From NCBI RefSeq assembly GCF_000719265.1, contig NZ_JOFL01000014.1:76814-140813 (forward strand): a DNA stretch of 64,000 nucleotides. The letters are read 5' to 3'. Every line of letters begins with the position of its first letter. The first letter of the stretch is position 1. Shown here piece by piece: positions 45,717-56,706 of the stretch. The position numbers and the translations under genes were made by a program. The stretch comes from Streptomyces roseoverticillatus (GTDB lineage: Bacteria > Actinomycetota > Actinomycetes > Streptomycetales > Streptomycetaceae). The notes below the pieces were generated by a model. The model made no database searches and was not told where the DNA came from. It saw only the letters and a program-made list of their open reading frames with translations.

Positions 45717-46748
45717 TCAGCTGGGGCGCTCGAAGTCCACCGTGCTGTAAGCCCGCAGCTTCGACAGGCGATGCGTCGAATCGATCTGCCGGATCGTGCC
45801 CGACTTCGACCGCATCACCAGCGACTGCGTGGTCGCCGTCTCCGCGCGGTACCGCACCCCGCGCAGCAGCTCGCCGTCGGTGATGCCGGTCGCCACGAAG
45901 AACACGTTCTCGCCGCTGACCAGGTCGTTCGTCTCCAGAACGCGATCGAGGTCGTGGCCCGCGTCGATCGCGCGCTGCCGCTCCTCGTCGTCCTTCGGCC
46001 ACAGCCGGGCCTGGATGGTGCCGCCCATGCACTTCATCGCGCAGGCCGCGATGATGCCTTCCGGCGTGCCGCCGATGCCCAGCAGCAGGTCCACGCCGGT
46101 GCCCTCGCGGGCCGCCATGATCGCGCCGGCGACATCGCCGTCGGCGATGAACTTGATGCGGGCGCCCGCCTCGCGGATCTCCTTGACCAGGCCGTCGTGG
46201 CGGGGGCGGTCCAGGACGACGACGGTGACGTCCTCGGGCGAGGAGTGCTTCGCCTTGGCGATCCGGCGGATGTTGACCGCGACCGGCGCGGTGATGTCGA
46301 CGAAGTCGGCCGCCTCGGGGCCGGTGACCAGCTTGTCCATGTAGAACACCGCGGACGGGTCGAACATGGTGCCGCGGTCGGCGACGGCCATCACGGACAC
46401 GGCGTTGGCCATGCCCTTGGCGGTGAGGGTCGTGCCGTCCACCGGGTCGACGGCGACGTCGCACTCGGCACCGGTGCCGTCGCCCACGCGCTCGCCGTTG
46501 TAGAGCATCGGGGCGTTGTCCTTCTCGCCCTCGCCGATGACGACGACGCCGTTCATCGACACGGTGCCGATCAGCGCGCGCATGGCCTTGACCGCGGCGC
46601 CGTCCGCGCCGTTCTTGTCACCACGGCCGACCCAGCGGCCCGACGCCATGGCGCCTGCCTCGGTGACCCGGACGAGCTCCAGGGCGAGGTTGCGGTCGGG
46701 TGCCTCGGGGCTGACCTCGAGCTGGGACGGCAGATGATGCTCGGTCAT
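45717..46748 (-). CDS. glpX: fructose-1,6-bisphosphatase class II
   Basis: 343-residue gluconeogenic phosphatase (fructose 1,6-bisphosphate to fructose 6-phosphate). Metal- and phosphate-binding motifs are [62 protein letters not shown] and [23 protein letters not shown]. Length is normal for GlpX. It is the main FBPase of actinobacteria. ATG at 46748. Tail to tail with wblI across the 74-bp palindrome; divergent from the DUF4245 gene, with a dyad at 46835-46857 between them that may serve either promoter. Confidence 0.95.
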   Translation of the reverse strand: MTEHHLPSQLEVSPEAPDRNLALELVRVTEAGAMASGRWVGRGDKNGADGAAVKAMRALIGTVSMNGVVVIGEGEKDNAPMLYNGERVGDGTGAECDVAVDPVDGTTLTAKGMANAVSVMAVADRGTMFDPSAVFYMDKLVTGPEAADFVDITAPVAVNIRRIAKAKHSSPEDVTVVVLDRPRHDGLVKEIREAGARIKFIADGDVAGAIMAAREGTGVDLLLGIGGTPEGIIAACAMKCMGGTIQARLWPKDDEERQRAIDAGHDLDRVLETNDLVSGENVFFVATGITDGELLRGVRYRAETATTQSLVMRSKSGTIRQIDSTHRLSKLRAYSTVDFERPS

Positions 46749-46834
46749 CGGAGCGCAACCTTTCTGTACGGCGAGGGCCGCAGGGACCCCTCTCCCCCGA
46801 AAGGGGCAGAAGGTGAGGGTGCTGATGACTTTAT

Positions 46835-46857
46835 CTGCTCACTGCGAGAGTGAGCAG
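46835..46857. promoter_or_regulatory. dyad between glpX and the DUF4245 gene
   Basis: CTGCTCACT-GCGAG-AGTGAGCAG, perfect 9-bp arms, in a divergent promoter region with no gene end to terminate; an operator is the simplest reading. Confidence 0.55.
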
Positions 46858-46937
46858 AGGGCCCCACGCATGAGCGGCGTCAAGGCTCCCGGAGGGGCCG
46901 CGGGAAGATCGGCCGGGCCATGGGGGACGATGGGGGC

Positions 46938-47495
46938 GTGGCAGGTAGGAATCCCAAGGCGCAGACCGTACGGAACATGATGCTCGCGATGGCGGCGGTG
47001 ATCCCCGTGGCCTTCGTCAGCTATGTCTTCATCCCGCACGACGAGGACAACGACCCGGTGCGCACCGTCGACTACCGCGTCGAGCTCGACACGGCGCGGC
47101 GCGCGGCGCCGTACCCGGTCGCGGCCCCCGCCGGGCTCGGCGGCGACTGGCGCGCCACCTCCGTCTCCTACAAGGCGGGCGGCAAGGAGGGTTCCGTCTG
47201 GCACCTGGGCTTCCTCGACCCGGACACCGAGTACGTGGCCGTCGAGCAGAGCGACGGTCCGCCCGGGGCCTTCATCGACGACGCGAGCCGGCGCGCGGTG
47301 AAGACGCCGAAGACGCAGCGCGTCGGCGACGCCACGTGGCGGCAGTACGAGGGCGAGAAGTACAACGCGCTCGTGCGGGAGGAGAAGGGCGTGACCACGG
47401 TCGTCACCGGGACCGCCTCCCACGAGCGGCTCATGCAGATGGCCGCCGCGCTCAAGGCCGAGAAGGGCGCCGTGAAGGGCGCCGGGAACGGCTAG
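46938..47495 (+). CDS. DUF4245 membrane-anchored protein
   Basis: About 185 residues: a short basic head (AGRNPKAQTVRNMM), one membrane helix (LAMAAVIPVAFVSYVF), then an extracytoplasmic domain (about 35-180) with VDYRVELDTARRAAPYPVAAPAGLGGDWRATSVSY, WHLGFLDPDTEYVAVEQSDGP and a C-terminal VVTGTASHERLMQMAAAL. This is the DUF4245 pattern of actinobacteria, function unknown. The GTG at 46938 and the ATG at 46920 are both possible; neither has a clear ribosome site, and the GTG gives the usual basic-start length. Next to glpX in many Streptomyces, divergently. Confidence 0.78.
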   Translation: MAGRNPKAQTVRNMMLAMAAVIPVAFVSYVFIPHDEDNDPVRTVDYRVELDTARRAAPYPVAAPAGLGGDWRATSVSYKAGGKEGSVWHLGFLDPDTEYVAVEQSDGPPGAFIDDASRRAVKTPKTQRVGDATWRQYEGEKYNALVREEKGVTTVVTGTASHERLMQMAAALKAEKGAVKGAGNG

Positions 47496-47546
47496 AGCGC
47501 GACGGCCGGGTGCTGCCGGTGTCCCGCGCGGGACCGGGCGCGGGGC

Positions 47547-48140
47547 TCAGACGGTGGTGACGACCTGCTCGTAGGACAGGCGCGGCGAGCGCGGGCGGTA
47601 GGCGCCCTCCGCGGCCGGCTTGCCGATGTTGACGATCATCAGCGGGGTGTGGTCGTCGTCCAGGAACTCCTTCTGGACGCCCGCGAAGTCGAAGCCGGTC
47701 ATCGGGCCGGCGGCCAGGCCGGCGGCGCGGATGCCCAGGATGAAGTAGCCGGCCTGCAGCGCGCCGTTGGCCGCGGCGGACTTCTCACGGACGGGGCGCT
47801 CCGCGAAGAAGACGTCCTTGGCCTGCGGGAAGGCCGGGAACAGCGTCGGCAGCTCCTCGTGGAACTCGTTGTCCGTGGCGAGGATCGCCACCAGCGGGGC
47901 GCTCACGGTCTTGTCGCGGTTGCCCTCGGCCATGAGGGGCGCGAGGCGCTCGCGGGCCTCCTCGGAGCGGATCAGCACGATGCGCAGCGGCGACTGGTTG
48001 AACGCGGTGGGGGCGTACTTCACCAGGTCGTAGATCGCCTGGATCTGCTCGTCGGTCACCGGCTCGGCGGAGAAGGCGCCGGCGGTGTGGGCCTCGCGGA
48101 AGAGCAGGTCCTGGGCGGTGGAGTCGAGGGCGAGGGACAT
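47547..48140 (-). CDS. nitroreductase-family protein (malonic semialdehyde reductase-like)
   Basis: 197 residues of the FMN-dependent nitroreductase fold, RutE/HadB-like subgroup. FMN contacts are expected in LVKYAPTAFNQSPLRIVLIRSEEARERLAPLM, NRDKTVSAPLVAILATD and the C-terminal IVNIGKPAAEGAYRPRSPRLSYEQVV. RutE reduces malonic semialdehyde or 3-hydroxypropionate precursors during pyrimidine breakdown; the physiological role here is unknown. ATG at 48140 is the conserved start (SLALDSTAQDLLFREAHT); the frame to 48197 lacks a site. Not in an operon with the neighbours. Confidence 0.85.
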   Translation of the reverse strand: MSLALDSTAQDLLFREAHTAGAFSAEPVTDEQIQAIYDLVKYAPTAFNQSPLRIVLIRSEEARERLAPLMAEGNRDKTVSAPLVAILATDNEFHEELPTLFPAFPQAKDVFFAERPVREKSAAANGALQAGYFILGIRAAGLAAGPMTGFDFAGVQKEFLDDDHTPLMIVNIGKPAAEGAYRPRSPRLSYEQVVTTV

Positions 48141-48279
48141 GGGGCACCTACTTGCGTGTGAAACGGGGGGAGGCTTGCGCCACCCACTGTACGACAAGTG
48201 GATGAAAATTCAACTGAAACTTCAACAAGTGATGCCGGGCGTGGAGGGGCCCACGCGCTTCTGATGGCGTACGGCCCGG

Positions 48280-48552
48280 TCAGGCCTGCTCTTCGGAGCC
48301 CTCCGGGCCACCCTCGGCAGCTCCGCCGGCCGCTTCCGCCTCCTCCGAGGCCAGCGCCGCGTCCAGCCGGGCCCGCGCGCCCTCCAGCCAGCGCCGGCAC
48401 ACCCTCGACAGCTCCTCGCCGCGCTCCCACAGGGCCAGCGACTCCTCCAGCGTCGTGCCGCCCGCCTCCAGGCGGCGCACGACCTCGATCAGCTCGTCGC
48501 GAGCCTGCTCGTACCCCAGCGCATTCGTCGCCGCATCCGTTGTCGTCGCCAT
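48280..48552 (-). CDS. xseB: exodeoxyribonuclease VII small subunit
   Basis: About 90 residues. The conserved helix pair LGYEQARDELIEVVRRLEAGGTTLEESLALWERGEELSRVCRRWLEGARARLDAAL is the XseB signature, followed by an acidic Glu/Gly/Ala tail. It binds the large subunit to make exonuclease VII, which degrades single-stranded DNA from both ends. ATG at 48552 (GTG at 48558 is an alternative) lies ten bases after the xseA stop, so the two are co-translated. Confidence 0.9.
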   Translation of the reverse strand: MATTTDAATNALGYEQARDELIEVVRRLEAGGTTLEESLALWERGEELSRVCRRWLEGARARLDAALASEEAEAAGGAAEGGPEGSEEQA

Positions 48553-48562
48553 GGCCACCAGC

Positions 48563-49807
48563 CTATGCGGGGGGTCCGACAGCGGGCCCCGCGACGGAGC
48601 CGTCGACGGGCCGCACCGTGAACTCGCCCTCCGCGACCCGGGCCCGCAGCTCCTCGTCCGCGCTCACCTCCGCCGCGGCCCGCACCACCGAGCCGTCCGC
48701 GTGCTGCAGCACGGCGTAGCCCCGGCGCAGCGTCGCCGCCGGGGAGAGGGCCACCACGCGCGCGTGCGTGTGCGACAGCTCCGAGTCGGCGCGGTCCAGC
48801 AGGTGGCCGAGGGTGCGGCGGGCCCGGTCGGTGAGCGCCTCGACCTGGGCCTCGCGCTCCTCCACCATCCGCTGCGGGCGCTGCACGCACGGCCGGGCCC
48901 GTACGGACGCCAGGCCGCGCTCCTCGCGGTCCAGGTGCGCCGTGACGCAGCGCAGGGCCCGCTCGCGCAGCTGGCGCACGCGGGCCAGCTCCTCGCCGAC
49001 ATCCGGCACGACGCGCTTCGCCGCGTCCGTCGGCGTCGACGCGCGCAGGTCGGCGACCAGGTCCAGCAGCGGCGAGTCCGGCTCGTGGCCGATCGCCGAC
49101 ACCACCGGCGTGCGGCACGCGGCCACGGACCGCACCAGGCGCTCGTCCGAGAACGGCAGCAGGTCCTCCACGCTGCCGCCGCCGCGCGCCACGATGATCA
49201 CGTCCACGTCCGGGGCCTTGTCGAGCTCCTCGACGGCCTCGATGACGCGCGGCACCGCGTGCACGCCCTGCACGGGCACGTTGCGGACCTCGAAGCGGAC
49301 CGCGGGCCAGCGGTGCCGGGCGTTCTCCAGGACGTCCCGTTCGGCGGCCGAGGCCCGGCCGCAGACCAGGCCGATCAGCTGCGGCAGGAACGGCAGCGGC
49401 CGCTTGCGGTCCGCCGCGAACAGGCCCTCCGCGGTGAGGGACCGCTTCAGCTGCTCCAGCCGCGCCAGCAGTTCCCCGACGCCCACCGGCCGGATCTCCG
49501 CCGCCCGCAGGGACAGCTGGCCGCGCGGCGCGTACCACTCCGGCTTGGCGTGCACGATGACGCGCGCGCCCTCCGCGACGATGTCGGCCACCCGGTCGAA
49601 GACCGCGCGGTAGCAGGTGACGGACAGCGAGACGTCGTGCGCCGGGTCGCGCAGCGTCAGGAAGACGACGCCGGCGCCCGGGCGGCGGGAGATCTGCGTG
49701 ATCTGCCCCTCGACCCACACCGCGCCGAGCCGGTCGATCCAGCCGCCGATGAGCCGCGACACCTGCCCCACGGGGACGGGGGCTTCGGGGGACGTGTTGA
49801 GGGCCAT
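48563..49807 (-). CDS. xseA: exodeoxyribonuclease VII large subunit
   Basis: 414 residues. An N-terminal OB fold ([38 protein letters not shown]) is followed by the catalytic domain with [53 protein letters not shown] and [30 protein letters not shown], then a coiled-coil that binds XseB. It acts in single-strand DNA repair and mismatch processing. ATG at 49807 sits six bases from TACGCT, suggesting a leaderless transcript. The region 49808-50217 upstream is a repeat-rich gap. Confidence 0.93.
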   Translation of the reverse strand: MALNTSPEAPVPVGQVSRLIGGWIDRLGAVWVEGQITQISRRPGAGVVFLTLRDPAHDVSLSVTCYRAVFDRVADIVAEGARVIVHAKPEWYAPRGQLSLRAAEIRPVGVGELLARLEQLKRSLTAEGLFAADRKRPLPFLPQLIGLVCGRASAAERDVLENARHRWPAVRFEVRNVPVQGVHAVPRVIEAVEELDKAPDVDVIIVARGGGSVEDLLPFSDERLVRSVAACRTPVVSAIGHEPDSPLLDLVADLRASTPTDAAKRVVPDVGEELARVRQLRERALRCVTAHLDREERGLASVRARPCVQRPQRMVEEREAQVEALTDRARRTLGHLLDRADSELSHTHARVVALSPAATLRRGYAVLQHADGSVVRAAAEVSADEELRARVAEGEFTVRPVDGSVAGPAVGPPA

Positions 49808-50217
49808 GGGCTGAGCGTAGTGGGGGGTGCTGACACGTACGGGTCCGGTTCGCCGCGTATTCCGCCGGACCCTCGCCGTTGTGGTTGCGCGCCGCGGCGG
49901 CGGTCATGAGAGGCGAGGCCTCTCGACCGGTGGATCCGGCGCGCCGAAAAATGCCGGGCCGCGCTCAAGAAGGGCCCGCCGTCGCGGCGTGTAAGCACCG
50001 CGGGGCGGTCCGGTGGTGGTTGCGCGCCGCGGCGGCGACCCGCCCTGCGTCGGCGGCACTGCGCTACGCCGGACCCCTGCGGAGCACCTCTGCGGCGCAG
50101 TCCGGCGGTGCCGGAAGCCCGCTCGCCACCGCGTCGGCGACCCGCCACCGCGGAGGTGCTCCGCCCCGCGTCAGCGACCCGCCCCGCGTCGGCGCCCCCC
50201 GCGCCGGCGGCACCGCG
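49808..50217. other. repeat-rich gap upstream of xseA
   Basis: 410 bp with no gene. It contains two copies of a 22-bp direct repeat opening GTGGTTGCGCGCC (49881-49902 and 50016-50037) belonging to the dispersed repeat family. A 39-bp segment at 50052-50090 nearly matches the end of the neighbouring permease gene (50206-50244), with three mismatches. Confidence 0.6.
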
Positions 50218-51579
50218 CTACTCCGGACCCTTGCGGAGCACCTCCGCCCCGAGGACCCCCAGCCCCGCCACCAGCCACAGCCCGCCCACGATCTGGGCCG
50301 TGGCCGCTGCCTTGGCGATCACCGCGATCACCACCGCCAGCCCCAGCAGCGGCACCACCACATGCCGTACGGGCCTCAGCTCGCGGCCCCGTCTGCGGAC
50401 CGCGAACCAGCCGATCACCGACAGGTGCAGCAGCGCGAAGGCCACCAGCGCCCCCACGTCCACGACCGACACCAGCCGGTCCAGCCCGTCGTCCCGCCGC
50501 GCCGCCCACACCGCCGCCACCAGGTTGACCGCCGCCGCCCCCAGCACGGCGACGCGCGGGACGCCGGACGCCCGGTCCACCTTCGACAGCACGCCGGGCA
50601 GCCTCCGGTCGCGCGCCATCGCGAACAGCAGCCGCCCCGACGCGGCCTGCCCGGCCAGCGCCGCGAACGCCGCCCCGACGGCCTTGCTGACCGCCACCAG
50701 GTCGTGCAGCCAGGGGCCCGTGGCCGAGTCCACCGTGTCGTAGAACGCCGAGCCCTGCGCGGCCGGCTTCGCCGCCAGCTCCGCCGACGACATGGGCTCC
50801 AGCAGCGCCGCCAGGTACGTCTGGACGACGAAGAGCACGCCCGCCACCGCCAGGCACGTCACCACGGCCCGCGCCACCCGCTCCGAGCCCCCCGCCGCCT
50901 CCTCCGCGAAGGCTGCGATCGCGTCGAAGCCCAGGTACGACAGGACCGCCACCGAGACCGCCGCGACCACCGCCTCCGTGGTGAAACCGGCCTCGCCGGT
51001 CAGCGGCGACAGCCAGTCCCGCTGCGCCCCGCGGTCCGAGAGCGCGAAGATCGCGCAGACCACGAAGACCAGCAGGACGGCGATCTCCATCGCCAGCACC
51101 AGGAAGCCGACGAGGGCGGCCGTCCGCACGCCCGCGAGGTTCAGAGCGGTCGTCACCGCCACCGCGACGGCCGTCCACACCCACTGCGACACCGACGGCA
51201 CCAGCGCGTGCAGGGCGATGCCCGAGAAGAGGTAGGCCACCGCCGGGATCAGGAGGTAGTCCAGCAGCGCCATCCAGCCCGCGATGAACCCAGGACCCTC
51301 ACCCAGGCCCACGCGCGCGTAGGTGTAGACCGAGCCGGCCTGCGGGGCGACCCGCACCATCTGCGCGTACGAGAACGCCGTGAAGGCCATCGCGACGGTC
51401 GCGACGACGTAGACCAGCGCCACCGCCCCGTGCGACTTCGCGTCCAGCGTGCCGAAGATGCCCACCGGCGCCATGGGGGCGATGAAGAGCATCCCGTAGA
51501 CGATCAGGTCGCGGAGGGTGAGGGTGCGGTGGAGCTTTCCGTCGGTGCCGCCGGGCGCTGCGGTCACGGGTGCGGTCAT
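50218..51579 (-). CDS. APC-family amino acid permease (first of two in the window)
   Basis: 453 residues, about 12 helices. The APC signature is in LTLRDLIVYGMLFIAPMAPVGIFG with helices running through GFIAGWMALLDYLLIPAVAYLFSG, and the conserved mid-protein LGFDAIAAFAEEAAGGSERVARAV is seen (helix 6 of APC transporters). It resembles putrescine or amino-acid importers of the PuuP/YfnA group, substrate unknown. ATG at 51579 follows AGGGG; the in-frame start at 51681 would translate a 19-bp tandem repeat and is unlikely. The C-terminal codons are part of a duplicated 39-bp segment. Confidence 0.83.
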   Translation of the reverse strand: MTAPVTAAPGGTDGKLHRTLTLRDLIVYGMLFIAPMAPVGIFGTLDAKSHGAVALVYVVATVAMAFTAFSYAQMVRVAPQAGSVYTYARVGLGEGPGFIAGWMALLDYLLIPAVAYLFSGIALHALVPSVSQWVWTAVAVAVTTALNLAGVRTAALVGFLVLAMEIAVLLVFVVCAIFALSDRGAQRDWLSPLTGEAGFTTEAVVAAVSVAVLSYLGFDAIAAFAEEAAGGSERVARAVVTCLAVAGVLFVVQTYLAALLEPMSSAELAAKPAAQGSAFYDTVDSATGPWLHDLVAVSKAVGAAFAALAGQAASGRLLFAMARDRRLPGVLSKVDRASGVPRVAVLGAAAVNLVAAVWAARRDDGLDRLVSVVDVGALVAFALLHLSVIGWFAVRRRGRELRPVRHVVVPLLGLAVVIAVIAKAAATAQIVGGLWLVAGLGVLGAEVLRKGPE

Positions 51580-51590
51580 GGGCTGCCCCT

Positions 51591-51661
51591 GGAACGGACG
51601 AGAGCTGACAGGCGGGAGCTGACGGAACGGACGGGAGCTGACGGAATGGACGGGAGCTGAC
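51591..51661. repeat. 19-bp tandem repeats before the permease gene
   Basis: Units GGAACGGACGAGAGCTGAC (51591-51609), a 14-bp truncated copy (51610-51623), GGAACGGACGGGAGCTGAC (51624-51642) and GGAATGGACGGGAGCTGAC (51643-51661). They lie just upstream of the permease start codon on its 5' side. Confidence 0.8.
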
Positions 51662-51739
51662 GGAATCGCGGCTTCCGTCATCGTGCCCCACCCGGCCGCC
51701 CGCCGCCGGTCGGCACCGCGGGCCCTTACGATGGACGGC

Positions 51740-52732
51740 ATGACTGCACCCACCGCCCGCAAGGTCCTCCTCGCCGCCCCCCGTGGCTACTGCGCGGGTG
51801 TGGACCGCGCCGTGATCGCCGTCGAGAAGGCCCTGGAGCAGTACGGCGCCCCCGTCTACGTGCGTCATGAGATCGTCCACAACAAATACGTGGTGAAGAC
51901 CCTGGAGAAGAAGGGCGCGATCTTCGTCGACGAGACGGCGAAGGTGCCCGAGGGCAACATCGTCATCTTCTCCGCGCACGGCGTCGCCCCGGTCGTGCAC
52001 GAGGAGGCCGAGCGCGGCAAGCTCGCCACGATCGACGCCACGTGCCCGCTGGTCACCAAGGTCCACAAGGAAGCCGTCCGCTTCGCCAAGGAGGACTACG
52101 ACATCCTCCTGATCGGTCACGAGGGCCACGAGGAGGTCATCGGCACCAGCGGCGAGGCGCCCGACCACATCACTCTGGTCGACGGCCCCGGCGACGTGGC
52201 GGGCGTCGAGGTGCGCGACCCGGACAAGGTCGTCTGGCTCTCCCAGACCACGCTCTCGGTGGACGAGACCATGGAGACCGTCGGCGCGCTGCAGCAGAAG
52301 TTCCCCAACCTGCTCTCCCCGCCGTCGGACGACATCTGCTACGCCACGCAGAACCGGCAGACCGCGGTCAAGCAGATGGGCGCCGACGCCGACCTGGTGA
52401 TCGTCGTCGGTTCGAAGAACTCCTCGAACTCCGTCCGCCTGGTCGAGGTCGCCCTCGGCGCCGGCGCCAAGGACGCCCACCTCGTGGACTACGCCGACGA
52501 GATCGACGAGGCGTGGCTGGACGGCGTCTCCACGGTCGGCGTGACCTCGGGCGCCTCCGTCCCGGAGATCCTCGTCGAGGGCGTCCTGGAGTGGCTCGCC
52601 CAGCGGGGCTACGGCGACGTCGAGACCATCACCTCCGCCCAGGAGAGCATCACCTTCTCGCTGCCCAAGGAGCTGCGCCGCGACCTGCGCGCGGAGGCGG
52701 CCGGGAAGCTGGCCGGGGGCGAGTCCGCCTAG
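51740..52732 (+). CDS. ispH: 4-hydroxy-3-methylbut-2-enyl diphosphate reductase
   Basis: 330 residues, the last enzyme of the MEP isoprenoid pathway, making IPP and DMAPP with a 4Fe-4S cluster. The three cluster cysteines are visible: [25 protein letters not shown] and [15 protein letters not shown]. The active-site Glu/Thr/His neighbourhood includes [33 protein letters not shown] and [13 protein letters not shown] at 51740 is seven bases after TACGAT, a leaderless arrangement; ATG at 51731 is an alternative. It supplies substrate for the prenyltransferase near the left end of the window. Divergent from the permease gene. Confidence 0.95.
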   Translation: MTAPTARKVLLAAPRGYCAGVDRAVIAVEKALEQYGAPVYVRHEIVHNKYVVKTLEKKGAIFVDETAKVPEGNIVIFSAHGVAPVVHEEAERGKLATIDATCPLVTKVHKEAVRFAKEDYDILLIGHEGHEEVIGTSGEAPDHITLVDGPGDVAGVEVRDPDKVVWLSQTTLSVDETMETVGALQQKFPNLLSPPSDDICYATQNRQTAVKQMGADADLVIVVGSKNSSNSVRLVEVALGAGAKDAHLVDYADEIDEAWLDGVSTVGVTSGASVPEILVEGVLEWLAQRGYGDVETITSAQESITFSLPKELRRDLRAEAAGKLAGGESA

Positions 52733-52797
52733 GGACTCCGCCTGCTGGGGAGTCCGCCTGAGGGCTCCGCCGGACACCCGCGCAGGGGCCCTGCGCA

Positions 52798-52826
52798 CAT
52801 GGCCACCACGCCGTAGCGTGGTGGCC

Positions 52827-52829
<3 letters not shown>
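52798..52829. promoter_or_regulatory. large dyad over the ppgK promoter and start codon
   Basis: Perfect 14-bp arms CATGGCCACCACGC / GCGTGGTGGCCATG separated by CGTA. The right arm ends in the ATG of the glucokinase gene, and the TAGCGT -10-like hexamer lies at its centre. Confidence 0.75.
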
Positions 52830-53597
<768 letters not shown>

Positions 53598-54301
53598 TGA
53601 GCGCGACCCGGCGGGCGAGCGCGACGAGTGCGGTCAGCAGCGTGCCCGTGTAGAGCCAGCCCGCGTTGAGCGACAGCAGGGTGACCAGGCCCATGACCCT
53701 GCTGCCCACGCCGCTCCCGGTGTCCACCAGGGGCACCGCCCCCACCGCGAAGGCGATGGGGGCGGCGACCGGCGCGGTGGCCAGGTCGGCCGGGCGCACC
53801 CACAGGGCGCACACCGTGCCCGCCAGCAGGAAGCAGATCCCGTAGAAGCCGGGGGAGCCGCCCGCGCGGGAGTCCAGCCAGCCCGTCCCGAGCATCCACA
53901 GGGTGGTCAGCAGGCCGCTGCCGAGCCCGGTCAGCCGGGGCGCCGGCAGCCGCCCCAGGCCCCGCGGCCGCGGGGCGGAGGGCTCGCCGCGGGGCCGGCG
54001 GAGGCCGGCGCCCGCGCCCTGTCCCGCGGGCGCCGCCGGCCGCGGCACGGGAGGGACACGGCGGGCCTTGCCCCGGGGCGTGCGCGTGCTGGGTTGCTCC
54101 ACCCGACCAAACTAGGTCGGCGGGCGGGAGGAATCCGGCGCGGGACACGCGGTTTGGGCCACCTTGGCCGTGCGTTCGACTGATAGTCCGCACGGGGCCG
54201 CCGGGCGGGTGGACCCGTAGACTGGATGACCGGCCCGGCAGTGGGCCATGACCGGCCCGCCACGGGCCGCGGACCCTCTGGAACCTACGGGAAGTCGCCA
54301 C

Positions 54302-55390
<1,089 letters not shown>

Positions 55391-55420
55391 CCTGTCCTGG
55401 TCTGATCTGTTTTCGAGAAG

Positions 55421-55448
55421 GGCCGACCCCCTCGGGGTCGGCCTTTTT
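55421..55448 (+). terminator. intrinsic terminator of ychF
   Basis: GGCCGACCCC-CTC-GGGGTCGGCC followed by TTTTT, 30 bp past the stop codon. Confidence 0.92.
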
Positions 55449-55589
55449 CGTTGCCATTTTTAGTAACGGAGCGTGTTTGCCGTGCGGGGCTTGGGTATGC
55501 ATGGCCCGGTGCATATTTGCGGATGTGCCGGGGGGTAGTGCTCGCTGCATGTGTGGGCGCTGCCGTCAACTAAGCGTCCCTGAGCTGCA

Positions 55590-55609
55590 ATTCACTACAT
55601 CTAGTGAAT
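55590..55609. promoter_or_regulatory. operator upstream of the GntR gene
   Basis: ATTCACTA-CATC-TAGTGAAT, a perfect 8-bp dyad in an AT-richer stretch 75 bp before the GntR start codon; likely autoregulatory site. Confidence 0.6.
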
Positions 55610-55683
55610 CCATGGCCTTGAGTTGCGGATCGCAACCATGGGTTGCCAAGCTGTTGCGGACTGTCAACCTGTTGGGAGTGGCC

Positions 55684-56436
55684 GTGGCCTTCGGTGACCA
55701 GCCCGCGTACCTTCGAGTGGCCGGCGATCTGCGTCAGAAGATCGTCGCCGGTGAGTTGCCGCCGCATACCCGGCTGCCCTCCCAGGCGCGCATCCGGGAG
55801 CAGTACGGCGTCTCGGACACCGTGGCCCTGGAGGCCCGCAAGGTCCTGATGGCGGAGGGCCTGGTGGAGGGCCGCTCCGGTTCCGGCACGTATGTGCGGG
55901 AGCAGCCCGTCCCGCGCACCCTCGTCCGTACGGGGTACCGCCCGGCCGGCGAGTCGACGCCCTTCCGCCAGGAGCAGGCGGACAGCCGGGTCAAGGGCAC
56001 CTGGGAGTCGCGCAGCGAGCAGGTCCCGGCGGATTCCGTCGTGGCCCGCCGGCTGCGCATCGCCACGGGCGACCGCACGATGCGCACCGACTACGTCTTC
56101 CGGGCCCAGGGGGAGCCCGTCATGCTCTCCACCTCCTGGGAGCCCCTGTCCGTCACCGGGCGCAGCCCGGTGATGCTCCCCGAGGAGGGGCCGCTGGCCG
56201 GCCGCGGCGTGGTCGAGCGCATGGCCGCCATCGACCTCATCGTGGACAACGTCGCGGAGGAGGTCAGCGCCCGGCCGGGGCTCGCGGAGGAGGTTCTGGC
56301 GCTGGGCGGGGTCCCCGGCCACTGCGTCGTCGTCGTCACGCGGACGTACTTCGCGGGCGGCTGCCCCGTCGAGACGGCCGAGATCGTCGCCCTGGCCGAT
56401 CGCTACCGCGTCGCGTACCACCTGCCGGTGAAGTAG
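55684..56436 (+). CDS. GntR/HutC family transcriptional regulator
   Basis: 250 residues. Winged HTH YLRVAGDLRQKIVAGELPPHTRLPSQARIREQYGVSDTVALEARKVLMAEGLVEGRSGSGTYV (about 10-75), then a UTRA effector domain (about 95-245) with RIATGDRTMRTDYVFRAQGEPVMLSTSWEP and LVDNVAEEVSARPGLAEEVLALGGVPGHCVVVVTRTYFAGG. GTG at 55684 has GGGAG five bases upstream; the longer frame would add a Cys-rich stretch unlike the family. A perfect dyad lies upstream. The APC permease gene follows in the same direction 270 bp later, and a regulator-transporter relation is plausible. Confidence 0.88.
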   Translation: MAFGDQPAYLRVAGDLRQKIVAGELPPHTRLPSQARIREQYGVSDTVALEARKVLMAEGLVEGRSGSGTYVREQPVPRTLVRTGYRPAGESTPFRQEQADSRVKGTWESRSEQVPADSVVARRLRIATGDRTMRTDYVFRAQGEPVMLSTSWEPLSVTGRSPVMLPEEGPLAGRGVVERMAAIDLIVDNVAEEVSARPGLAEEVLALGGVPGHCVVVVTRTYFAGGCPVETAEIVALADRYRVAYHLPVK

Positions 56437-56706
56437 CCGTAACGTGACTGTGAAGCCGTCATGACACGGCTGTGACGTACGGACGGTGCCGTGGTGACGG
56501 TGCCGTCCGCCGTTCTTTACTCGCGGGTAAGTAGCGCATGGTATGTCCAGGTTTGGCCCGGTTACTCCGGGTCAATTTTTGTGTTGCAAAACTCACATAC
56601 GCCCAGGTCAGAGGCTTTTCGCGGAATCAAGGCGTCCAAATCGCTCGTACGATGGCGCGGTTTGTGTCCTGCCGTGGGGGAGTAGAGAGAAAAGGAGATC
56701 CGGGGC

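Noticed and set aside
49808..50217. CRISPR-like array in the repeat-rich gap
   Set aside because: Repeats are few, irregularly spaced and belong to a dispersed family; no cas genes anywhere in the window.
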